This document shows, piece by piece, positions 1 through 11,400 of a stretch of DNA of 64,000 nucleotides. The notes under the pieces were generated by a model. That model did not search any database, was not told the DNA's origin, and saw only the letters and a list, made by a program, of their open reading frames with translations. Position numbers and translations under genes: made by a program. Location of the stretch: the NCBI GenBank assembly GCA_038025085.1, contig CM076150.1:5136501-5200500 (forward strand), written 5' to 3'. This DNA comes from Tetragonia tetragonoides (taxonomy: Eukaryota > Streptophyta > Magnoliopsida > Caryophyllales > Aizoaceae). How positions within the stretch are numbered: position 1 is the first letter of the stretch; every line of letters begins with the position of its first letter.

Positions 1-235
1 TGTCAATATCTTATTGAATCAGTGGCATAACCTTATTGAATCAGTGACCGGACCCACATTCCTCCTCACAGGATCAGTGGCAGGACCTTATTGAATTAGT
101 GAGAATCAGTGGAAGGACCTTACCGAATCAATAAAAATCAGTGGCAAGACCTTACCGAATCAGTGAAAATTAAATCAGTGTCAAAACCTTAGACAATCAG
201 TGAAAATCAGTGGAAATAAATGGAAAAAAAACGCA
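1..235. repeat. degenerate short tandem repeat (ATCAGTGG-type)
   Basis: The motif ATCAGTG, often followed by GCA or GAA and a stretch like GACCTTATTGA, recurs about ten times with variable spacing of roughly 20-35 bases. The units are diverged, so this is an old minisatellite or the inner part of a repetitive element. The array may begin before the window. Related ATCAGTG/GATCAGATCAG runs recur at about 1,430-1,590. No coding signal is seen. Confidence 0.6.
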
Positions 236-1837
236 CCCTAAGCAATTTATTGCATGAGGGGTGCATAAATTGTTAGCATTATCAATTTTCTTTTCTTTTT
301 TATATATTTTTTATTCTTAGGGGCCAGACAACAGGAGTATTATTTGTGTAGTGGAAGTATATGTGAGTAATAAAAGATGTGGAAGAATAAGCAAAAAAAA
401 AATGAAGGGAAATGGATGGCAGAGGGTAACAGTGGGTACGGTTTGAGCTTTTACTGCAAAACTGACTTTTACTGCAAAACTGACTTTTACTTTATCTGTT
501 ACTTTACTTCAAGACCCAGTAGACCCACTTTTGAAACAATTGACTTTTTTTATCAGTTTTGGCAATTCAGAGGAGAGAGAAAGTGGAGAGAGAGAGAGAG
601 CATAGAATTATTCAAAGTCCAGGATGATGGATGGGGTTGTTGTTCTTCTGATGAGTCTCCCTGGCCTCTGGTGACTGCTATCCCTGGCTGACCAGTGACC
701 CCCTCTCATATCATCTTTTTGAAGATTGATTAGACTGAAAATTTGGAACTGTGTTGTGTTGTGTTGTTATTTAAAGAATTAAAGGAGTCTCTTTTTTTAA
801 GCATGTCCAACCTAATTCAATAAAGTTTGATCAAGGTGTTTCTATTATTGGAGTAGTAAACTACTGATTAGTAGTAAGCAATCCTGTCATGCCTTTTGTT
901 GGGCAAAAGAAGATGAGATTCTAATGTGTCATTGTGCAGTAAGTGATTTTTTTTCCCACTGAAATTAGCTGAAATGAAGTGAGTAGTTAATATGTGAGGC
1001 AATTTATTGCGGTGAACTCACTGAACTGAACTAAGCTGATTTTAAGATAAGTAACACATAATATGTTTAACATTACATGTACAGACCACAATTCAATTTC
1101 ATCTAATTATCTTACTAAAGTTTGAGTTTAAGGAGGTCAAAATATGTGTTTCTCCATCTAACTAGTTGTTTTTGATCAGGTGCTTCGTTATTTTAGGGTA
1201 TTTTTTTTTAATTGAACTAAATAGTAATTTGAGAAAAAGTAGATTATTGAATTGAACGAAGTCGAACCAATTATTAAATAAGTGAAGAAAAAACGCACTC
1301 TTTTAAACTTTTGCACTGAGGGAATATTTTCTTTTTTTTTTTTTATAGAAGACCTTTAGCTTAACATGAATTAGGTATATAATCCACATCGATCACTTAC
1401 TCGGTTAGATCAAATCATAGGTCACTTAATAGGTCAGATCAGATCAGTGAAAATCAGTAGAAAATAACACATTGTGAGTTACGAATGTGTTCTTTATCAC
1501 TTATTTCCTTTACGATCAGATCAGATCAGTGGATATCAGTTATCTGGTAAGATCATATTAGTTAGATCACTTACTCGGTCATATCAGTTTAGTGGAATTA
1601 ACTGGAAAAAAACACACTTTGAAACTACCTAACAGCTAACACCCTTTAAGTAAAGACAATCAGTGTTTAAAATTGTCACTTGGAATAACACGCGAGGCAA
1701 TATTAGAGTGTGTTCTTTTTTATTGCACTAAACTAAAAACCACTTTGCACAAAAAAAAAACTAAAAACCACTAATATGAAATGAAGTATTGAACTATACT
1801 GATACGCGAGAGAAAAGAATGTTTCTGAGCTCATGTG
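236..1837. other. intergenic spacer, no gene recognised
   Basis: AT-rich spacer. An open frame at 377-691 has no recognisable domain and contains a GA-microsatellite, so it is not called. Several stretches carry a dispersed motif family (TGAACTGAACTAAA with AGTAATATGTGAGAAA and AAAACACAC), for example near 1,010-1,040, 1,215-1,310 and 1,560-1,620. Confidence 0.5.
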
Positions 1838-2025
1838 TCTGCCGGCTTCTAGGAACAATACTAGTCCCTTGTTGGTGCTACGTTGACAGGGCCAGTACTT
1901 GCGATGGTTGTTCAGTTAGTCTGATATGTTCGTTATTGAACACGAGAGTCCGAACATGATGTAGCAAGGGGTGCCTCGGTTGCCATTCACTTGCACCCTC
2001 TTTTTGATTACCAAAAAAAAAAAAA
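1838..2025 (+). mobile_element. SINE-like retroposon, family 1, 5'-truncated copy
   Basis: The stretch ends in a 13-base A run (2,013-2,025). Its body matches a second copy on the minus strand at about 26,050-26,270. Shared blocks include CTTCTAGGAAC, TGACGAGG/TGACAGGG, GGTTGTTCA and ACACCCTCTTTTTGAT just before the tail. This copy lacks the tRNA-like head seen in the other, so it looks 5'-truncated. The left boundary is approximate and no clear target duplication was found. Confidence 0.6.
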
Positions 2026-2257
2026 CACCATCGAAGTGAAATGAACCAAAGTATATATGTTCTTTTCCACTTACACAATAATTGGTTCAGTTCAATAGAG
2101 TTTACTTGAGTTAAGTTCAATTCAGTTCAATAATTTACTTTTTCTCACATATTACTATTTAGTTCGGTAGAATTCAGTAAAAAACACACTACTACTAGCC
2201 GAATATAGGGAAATGACACACGAGTTTACAAATCTTTTGAACTCCAACAAGTAACAC

Positions 2258-2408
2258 TTTTTTTTTCTTTTTTGGAGGTGGGGGGCTGACTGATTCTCCT
2301 TGGTTTATAATTTGCGCAAAGTAGGGAAGGATGGTATGATGAGGATTTGAACCCCGGACATACCCACGGGAACGGGAGACCTGCCCGCTGCGCGAGGTCC
2401 TCTCACCT
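2258..2408 (-). mobile_element. tRNA-derived SINE with target site duplication
   Basis: Read on the minus strand it has a tRNA-like head: an A-box-like GCGCAGCGGGC (2,383-2,393) and a B-box-like GGTTCAAATCC (2,343-2,353). It ends in an A-rich tail, seen as a T run on the plus strand from 2,258. The flanks CAACAAGTAACAC (2,245-2,257) and CAACAAGTTTCAC (2,409-2,421) agree at 11 of 13 positions and look like an aged target duplication. Confidence 0.7.
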
Positions 2409-3231
2409 CAACAAGTTTCACATTTTCATCACCATGAATGTGTATACTATACTTCTTTCATTAGTTGCAGGAATTGAAGCTTCCTTTTTTGCCTTCTTTT
2501 TGGTAATCTAAACATACGACTACCAACAAAAATTATTATTTTCCTAATGACCCTTAGAATTTTAATACTTGAGATAGTGAGGGGGAAAAAATCCTTTTGG
2601 TGTATATGAAAGTTAGGCAGAGAAAGAAGGTTGAAGCAGAGTGAGAAAGAGAAAGAGAGTTAGGGGGTGGCCAAGGCAGTGCTGGTGGCCTGGTGACTGT
2701 GGTGAGTTATGATCACCTTCCTTCCCTTCAAACAAACCATTTGTCAGTCTCAGTACTGATTCTGAAACAAAGACACATGCAAAAGCAACAATTTCTGCAC
2801 CCAAACTCCCCAAAATAAATAAATAAAAAAAAGGAAAAAAAAAGAAAGCATAAAAGAAAAGGAAAAAGAAAAAAAGGGGAGCAAACACTAAAATGAAGTT
2901 ATTATTATTTGAAAACTAAAATGTTATTATTTCTGGGACCCTTTTTCAGAAGAGTCAGAGGGTCAGAAGTTTCAGAATCAGGGGTTGCATTTACTATCAA
3001 GGATTCATTTCAGGTCAGGGCACTCTCAGCAGGGGAAGAGAGCGCATGACACTATTATCTCTCTCTCACTCTCTCACTTCACTCCAAAACCTCTGTCCCT
3101 TTCCCACCAGATATTTCAGTTTTTATGATAATTCAAACTCTTTCTGACTCTTCGTGGGGTCACTCAGATTTACTGAACTCTGAACACTCCCAACCAAAAC
3201 ACCCTAAGACCCAAGACTCATCAGACTTAGG

Positions 3232-3636
3232 CGCTCTTTGACAATTGGCCGGTATCATTAACCTGATGGCTGGTGATCGATGGTTAGTATTGTTAGTTGA
3301 TTTGACCGGCTGATAACATTGGATGTTTGGAAAGAAATGTTTGGTAACATTAGCTGGTTATAGGTAAAATGGCCTATAAGGACATCATATGATTGAGGAA
3401 TTTGATGGCATAGAAGTAAATAATTGCAAGTATTTGACTATTTTGTCATTGGACTACACTAATGCTACCAGCCAATACCCATAAGCCAACCTCCTTGGCT
3501 TTTCAAAAGTTGGCTTGTGAGAACCCAAAAGTCAACCTCACAAGCTAACATCCAAACACCAATATTGGATGGTGGACTAGTCAAACATCCAATTTAGCCA
3601 AAAGCCACCCCACAAGCCAACAAACAAACACCCCTT
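3232..3636. mobile_element. MITE-like element, probably hAT type
   Basis: The ends resemble each other in inverted orientation. The left begins GGCGCTCTTTGACAATTGGC and the reverse complement of the right begins GGGGTGTTTGTTTGTTGGCT. The GGGGTGTTTG-like terminus is typical of plant hAT-derived MITEs. The middle is AT-rich and non-coding. I could not define a clean 8-bp target duplication, so both boundaries and family are tentative. Confidence 0.4.
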
Positions 3637-4230
3637 CAAAAGAAACAAAAAAAAAAAAAAAAAAAAAAACTAAAAAAAATCAACATACACAAATTTCATT
3701 TATTCCCTATTCAGTTCTTTGGGATTGGATTAAACTAAATTGAACAGAACACAACCGAACTGAATAGTAATATGGGTGAAAAAAATTGTCATTTGACTGA
3801 ACTAAACTCACTCGATTTGATTAACCATAATACCTTTTGTTAGAGGCACTAAAATAATGACATGATGTAATTGTCTAGTGATATATGACAAAGGTGAACA
3901 TTGTACATAGCAAAAGCATGCAAGGTGGACCTTATAATTCTCCAACTTGGCAAGTGGTGACACTTGATGCTTCATTCTGTTTTCCTTATACTCTTAAATC
4001 ATTTTTACAATCAACATGTTTCGTTCTAATTTGTTTAACCGCGTTGTCTTTAATTTTGTCCTTAAAATCAGGGACATAAATATTCACTTCATTTCTTTCA
4101 AATTGAGATGTGACACTCATAATAACAGAAGGGTGGTTGTGGCACTGGTGGTGGTCAGAAACAAAGAGTATTATTTTCCACTTACTCATTGATTTAATTT
4201 AGCTTAGTTCACTAGATTCAACTCGATTTA

Positions 4231-4350
4231 CACAAAATTTGGTATGAGGTGGCCTTAAGGTAAAGCCTCTCATACAAGTATAATGTCATGCCGACGTCAT
4301 GCTTGTATTTAGAGGTAGTCTCACCTTGAGGCGGTCTCTTACAAAACTTA
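4231..4350. mobile_element. fold-back MITE, copy 1 of 3
   Basis: An imperfect palindrome: the left arm carries TATGAGGTGGCCTTAAGGT and the right arm is its approximate reverse complement, around ACCTTGAGGCGGTCTC. The centre holds ATGTCATGCCGACGTCATGC. The same arms and centre recur at 22,211-22,332 and, decayed, at 37,837-37,932. Arms of about 50 bases could fold into a hairpin if transcribed. Confidence 0.65.
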
Positions 4351-5422
4351 TTGCTATAATCTACCATTTCTCTCACTTATTACTATTCACTTCGTAGTGT
4401 TCGCTTTCGACGATTTCAGTTCGGTGAAAAAGAACACACTCAAAGACCAGCCATTCCCAATTTTGTCTTCCCCCAGAAGAATAAGAACCTAAGTTTCTAA
4501 AAGTAAACATGGCCATGCTAAAAAATAATCTCCATTCAAACTGCTAAATGCTTGCAAGTAGATAAGTCAAGCCAAACACGTCGCCTTCACAACATTTATA
4601 CTTGTTAACAATCCTCCATATCTCATCAATTCTATGACATGAATCATAAATCATATACCCTAGCAGAGCAGCAGTAGTAATAATAAGGATCAATAAATAC
4701 CAGTTTCAACCATATTTTTCTGTTCAATTAAGGGTACATGTACATGCCCAGAGTGCACACGTGCAATCCATCAAGCCATTCACACGCTCACAAACATACA
4801 CATTCACACACAAACACAATGACAGAAGGGCCAGAGTGTAGGAGGTTTAAAGCTGGTAATCTGAATTTCTGCAGGAGAGGAGAGAGAATATGAAATGGTG
4901 AATGAAACCAAGCTTTTACACAACTTTCATAGGACTCCATTTTACACATCTATCAGAGCTTGAAAACTACCATTCCTGACACTATTTCAGAATTCAGCTC
5001 ATCTTCCTCTCAAATAAAGCTGCACCTTTAGAGAAGGACAGCCATTTGCCCTAGCAATGATGGGTAATTGTGGTCCAGTCCAACCCAGCTTATAACATGG
5101 CCATGGACCACTAATGCCACAAGCTCACCACCACTAAGGAAACATGAACCGAAAGCTGTACATGCGCTACTTCGGTGAAAAGCCTATTTTATGAATGAAA
5201 GCAATTTCTCACTCTGCCACAGATATTATAACTTCATAACACCTCATTGGATAAATCCTGAAGATTAAAACTTTACAAAGCGAGTTTACGGAATATTTAC
5301 AAATATTTCCTCGGCGCTATATATGGAGTTACATATCTAAGATGACGGATAAACTAAAGACTTACAGAAGCAGAAGTTCCAAACTGCTAAAATTTTAAAG
5401 ATGCCAACCTTCGGCGGCAACT

Positions 5423-8400
5423 CTAATCTTTTTGATAGAAGGATAGAGCAAGGTCCGTATGTACAGAAAAGAGTTGTGTGTCGACAAAAAGCTGCAAACG
5501 GCAAGGAAGAGACTAGAGTTAGGAACCTCCCAATTTTTATCAATGTTCAAAACAACATTCAACGATGAAATACGAGGATGTCCATTTTAGTCATTTTCAG
5601 ACTCAAGGTGAGCTAAGGAGTTAAAATATCAAAGCTCCAAAGAAGATAATATGCAGAAAATATGTCACTAACAACATTAACATCAACATCAATGTCAAAA
5701 TTACCCCAGTGCCTCCAAAGAAGCTCCAACAAAGACGGGGTAGGAGAGGGGGGGGGGGCGGTCAGATTTCAAAATTAATGCAGCATTGTCCCCTGCGAAA
5801 ATGGAGAGATTGTTTCCATTTGACCATTGGTCCCAAGTGTCTAGACCATGGCACACAATAATTATGAAGTGCAGGCAATTTGATGAGCCATTTTGATTTA
5901 GTCCACTATATATTACAAAGCCAAAGAATGATGAATCTTCTGGCTCCATTAGAATTTAGAAATGGACAAACTGAAAATACTCTAGGCGAGAAGGCCACCA
6001 CAGAATGCAATTATCTGAAATAGTAACAAATATACTCGTTGCATCTCCAACTATGAGATCACACAGGGTTATTCTTATTACTATTGTTGTTTCGGTTACA
6101 CTAGTGACTTTCTCATATTACCTTTATCTCACAATTTCTCAGCTTACCTTAACTGATCTTTGTTTCTACTTGCCAAAGCACAAACCACGGATATGTACAG
6201 GAATCTTGTATGTCCTTAAACTTTACCCCATAATCCTAAAGTGACATTTTTGGGATGGAGTGGGGATACAGTAAAAACCTTACTCTAGATGAGCAAGGTA
6301 GTGACACATGTAGATCGCAGAAGGATTGCGTTTTAAGAATATTATACATTCTGTCCCTAGGGACTGTCTAAGTTATTCTAGAAGAGCAAGGTAGTGAGGA
6401 TACAGCTAAGATAAGTTACTATATCAAGGCACTATTCATTTACAGATCGCAGAAGACTTGCGCTTTTAGGATATTATACACTCTGTCCCTAGGGGCTGTT
6501 CAAGTGGACCTTTTATGAATGTTTAAGAAATACAACTTAATAAGAAAGTAGGGGATCTACCAAAAACTGCATTAAAAAAGTGGGGAATTCAAGGATTAGT
6601 AGTTGAAATCACATTTATTCACTAATGACAGCCAACTGGAACAAAACAAAACAGAATACATCAAATTTAGAATGCAGTAGAATCAAATTTAGAATGCAGT
6701 ACTCAAAGTCAAAACATAAAAGCTGAAGGAATGCACCTTCATAAATGGTCGATCACGGTTAGGAAATGAGTCAATGAAGCTCTCCTTTAGGAGTAATGAT
6801 ACCTGAGAGAAAAAGATATGAAACATGATCAAACAAAAATTACTCACTGACGGAAAACTAGCCCCACTAGGTTACTAAGCTTGTAAACCACAAGTTGAAG
6901 AAAACAATTCGAAGCAATGAATAACATATGCTTTGTATATGAAAGATTTGTCCTTGTTTCTGTTAGTGTGAAATTATCCATCATGATATTTTGTCACCTA
7001 AAGTACAATTGTCTTCCGCTGTTCTTCCAGCAAGTAAAGTTAGACATGAATCATGAACTCATGACACTACAAATCCTCAAGCCTCAAAGAACCAAAAATA
7101 TTAGTTTACCCAAACAATTTTCGAGAAATTGTTCATCTCATCTCGTGTCAAAATGCTATGGTGAAATGATCTTTAAAATATGTTACATCTGTTTTGCAGA
7201 AGTAACTAACTCCTTAAGCAACCAAAAGTCGTCAGGAGTAGGATCTTTACAGCGAAAAAAGAGGTTATCCTGTTCTGTACACTAAAATATTTAATTAAAA
7301 CAAGCTTCTGCAGCCTTGTTTTAAGAATTTCAGCAATTTGAGTGGCAGTATCCATGGAGTCTAGTTTCAACTTTGTCATGCTCAACAGAAGATCGGCTCA
7401 AATCTAACAATATGTACCGAATGGAGAAAGGGAAGGGAAAAAAGAAAACCATCAAATACAGTGCAGGGCTTGGCAGGGGGCAGATGTACACAGCATTGCG
7501 CCCCTGCAGAAAGAGGCTTTAGCTAACCCTGGATTAACAATGCAAGGACTGCCCTGCTTCAGTGTACAGAGAAGGCAAGGTTATATAACTATAAAAAGAT
7601 GAGATAACAGCATCCTGAACCAATGAGCTCAGTTTTCAGGAGCAACAGTGATCAAAATTTAAGACTTATTGCATGTGATGTGACAGTGTAAGAATGGAGT
7701 TAAAGGATGTGATTTACTTATATGTAGAGAAACAGAAATATAGCAAGATAGAGGACACCTTATTGAAAGCAATATTGTGGCAAACAGGAAGCGATTTTAT
7801 CAATTCATGCGACATGCAACCAAATTCACTGAAAATGAAAGACAGTCATAACTTCCAATAAAGGATGCTCACAGCCCTAGTCCTATTGTGCAGGTGTCCA
7901 AGTATTGGGACTAGATGCACATCCACAAATGACATAACCTGTTCTCAATAGATCTGTGTGTTTTTCTAGCTTGACATTATCTTGAGCTAGATATCAGGTC
8001 TTATTTTGCTATCCTATGCTGCATTTTCTTGTTCATTTTGATTTAAATGCTATCCGCAGAAAAATACATTCATGATGATCTTAGACACATTCACCGTAAG
8101 CAAATTAACTAACAAAACACAACAATCATCAGTTGATATAGATGTGAAAGCAAAGGATTTAAGCTACTGAGTCTTGGTTGTTGATCACAAACACATATTC
8201 ACTAATATAATCAGTTAAAAGGGACTTTAACATGATTACGGCAAACCTTATCATCATTGGACTGCACATTTGTTATTGTATGAGAACGGAGATTAGAACA
8301 AAGGGAATTTAAGTAACTCCTCAACACTTCCAAGAAACCTTTGGCAGCTTCCACCTGCATTAGTAAAAAAATTGATTTTGCGCAATGAGTATTAAGCAAG

Positions 8401-11400
8401 CAATGATGTCAAAGATAAAATTCAGAAAAGAATGCTGATGCGTATATAGCGAATTTCTCCTTTTACTTGCAAATTTCACGCTAGCTAAAACTCAATAAAG
8501 AGTCAGAGATTAAACAAATACCTGTACTTTTGTGCATTCATAGATGGGTCGTTTTCTCCCTAAATAGCTTTCACCAACGAGCTTTGAATGGTAAGGAATC
8601 AATGACGTTAACAACTCCTTCTGTTTCGGTAGTTGAGGCATCGAAGATGATCTTACCTACAATCATAGAAGATGAACGCTTAGCCCACGTTTTGCCAACA
8701 ATATCTATGTTATATCAACAATTTTGGGCACCCAAGTAGGGGCCTTATCCAAGAAACAACCCCTATGAAGAGTGGTGCCAAACCATCTTCAACTGTGTTT
8801 TCTCTTCACAGAGCGACCCATAACCACTTTTCAGTAAAATCTGTTAGAATCATGAAAGTTAACCAATTTGCCCCCACTTCAATTTGAAAGGTGCTTGATT
8901 TTTCCGAGTTTTCCTTCTTTGAAAACCAGTTACTTCAGATCAGCAAACACACGCCCTCATACACATAGGACGCACACTCCTGTCTGGATTTTAAATTTAC
9001 AGTTATCCACTTATTGTCCATAATTTCTACTTGATTCACCAACCCACTTCCTCTTGACAAGCTTACGATATGCATATTTCGCAATGAGATGAAAAGGCCA
9101 GACAGTTCACTCCCACCCAGAGGCTAAGAGGTCTGCCCCTTTGGGGGGGGAGGGGGGGGGGGGCGTGTTTTGATAGTTGTGTAACTTCTGCTTAGACCAT
9201 CTCTGTGATCAAATCACTCACATGGGGTTTTCTTGGAGTTATATTTCATTATTTCTTCTAGAATTGCTCTGTACTTTCTTTATTCTTTTGTATTGTTCTC
9301 ACACTCGAGACACAGAAAAAAGAAAATGAACTTGAACTTGTATAGGAACAATGCTCCTTTTACTATTATAGTGACAGGATGGTTTTATTTTTATTTCTTT
9401 TTCATTATTTCATTCTTTTTTTGTTTGGGGGGGGGGGGGGGGTTATAAATGCTAGGTGTGTGAAGAAACTAAACTCTGTTCAGTAATGTGGAAAAGGAGA
9501 AAAAAAGTGGAATGCTATTTAAACGCACCTGATTCTTGTTAATGTCCACCAATATAGCATTTGTCAACTTCGACTGTACTTCTGAAGTTCTGCTCTGCAC
9601 ACCAACCTACAAATGCAAGTTGTCAATCACTTGTTGCAGTCTACCAGCAGTAACTAAGATATTATGCGTAAGAAGCATTAAACATGATTTAACTTTTGGA
9701 TACAAATCTGAAAAATGACAAAACCCCTTCACAAAATCATTAAACGTATACAGAAACCCAAATATGTTAATACATGCTCCACAGCACACACAGGGGCGCA
9801 TGAGCCAAAACCCAACATGTCAATAATGTTTAATTTTAAATCATGACCAATTGTGTGCATGGAAATGCCAAAAGTCCTATTATGAAATCTGATATATAGT
9901 ACCATTGTAGTTATGCCCTTTGCCATATCTTAACCAACTTTGGGAAAAAGACCAGAGTGGACGCTATAGCGGAGACAGATGGGAATAGGAAAATAACAAG
10001 TAGGAAGACAAGAGAAACAATATGATCACTGGTCAGTGGACACCATTGACAATATCATGTTCCTAGCTGTCAATCACATTCACAGGGAAGAGGGAAAGAA
10101 GACAAGAAACCCGAACAACCTTCAATCCAGGAAGTTAGGTTTTTCAGAGAAGCAAATCATAAACTACATGTCAACAGATATTGGATGGAAAAGCTCTCAC
10201 ATACAGTATCACTAAAAACAAAGAAAAACAAGATGAAAGAATAAAGAAAAGGAAATAAAAATATATGTTTAACTGTGAACCGTCAAGGGTCATGCACCGT
10301 TAACTCTAACAAACACAAAGTACGAGCATAGAAAAGACTACTTACTATATATGGCACTGGGGCATCAAGGAAATCCAGCATATCATTAGGTAAAACCTGG
10401 CAATCCGTGAGTGATGTTAACATTGAAAGACAATGCTTGGCACTAATGTTGATGAAAAATGATTACAATAATTGGGGACATACTGGCATTAACAGGCTCT
10501 GCCACCGGTAGGGACGTATTAAAGGAACAAGTGATAGAACTGAAGCAGAGAGTATTCCCTGCATACAACAGAATCCAGAGTCCAAGAATCATGTTCCGAT
10601 CGTTACACACGCTGGGAACAACTACCAAACAACACAGTCAAAAGAAGGCAAAAATGCAAGAAACAATCTTGAAGTTGCATGCCCTAGTAACATTCATTTA
10701 CTTACGACAAGTGTCCTACACCTACAAATGCTATAGTGAGAGCCAAACACAAGACTGTATACCCTTCCCTTCAGGTAGGCAAGTTTTTCAAAACAGTTTG
10801 ACACAGCCTCACACTGCTCAATCTTCATGTTCTAACTGAGAAATAGGTTGCACAACGGTTGGCTTTAACACCCTAGACGAGTCATTGTTTGTCTAGGTAA
10901 GTTGGGAGTTACACATGTATTCCCCCCACAAATTAGTTGTAAGTTGGTGAAAATGAAAATGGAGACTTAGTAGCAAGGAACAAGACAAAAGTCTTAAACT
11001 CGACTCACATTTTTAAAAGACACTCTTGTTATCACAATTCATTATTATAGTTGTTAGCATGTAGCAGATTAGCCGCATTAGAATACTATTTTATTTTAAA
11101 CAACAATAAAGTAGGGAAGAACTTCATCAAGCAATATATATACAAAGGGTATCTATAAATATAAAGGCTACTTCTCGGGAGTATGGACCGCCACATAAAT
11201 GGATTACGAATATAACACTACCATTGGCTTACAAAAAATGTTTCTAAGCTCGCATTATGAAGACCAACTATCTTAAGGATGTGGTGTTCAAAACAAAAAT
11301 AAAAAAGCATAAGGATGTTACTGAGCCGGCCACTACTGTTTCTTACACCCACTTACTTGCATACTGTTGTGTTTGTCAAATAGCAATATGCTTTTTTTTA

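Larger units (their letters stand above)
2422..5422. other. intergenic spacer downstream of the DENN gene
   Basis: No protein-coding gene was recognised. It holds a CT-rich patch (3,056-3,080), a MITE-like segment (3,232-3,636), an A homopolymer (about 3,649-3,669), copies of the ACTGAACTAAAC-type dispersed repeat (3,730-3,830 and 4,370-4,440) and a fold-back element (4,231-4,350). The last few hundred bases before 5,423 are probably the 3' UTR of the minus-strand DENN gene. Confidence 0.5.

Noticed and set aside
377..691. 104-codon open frame on the plus strand
   Set aside because: It includes a GA microsatellite and a short direct repeat, and resembles no known protein; no splice context supports a gene.
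600..720. Possible microRNA precursor (CCCTGGCCTCTGGTG region)
   Set aside because: No convincing hairpin and no match to a conserved plant miRNA that I know.
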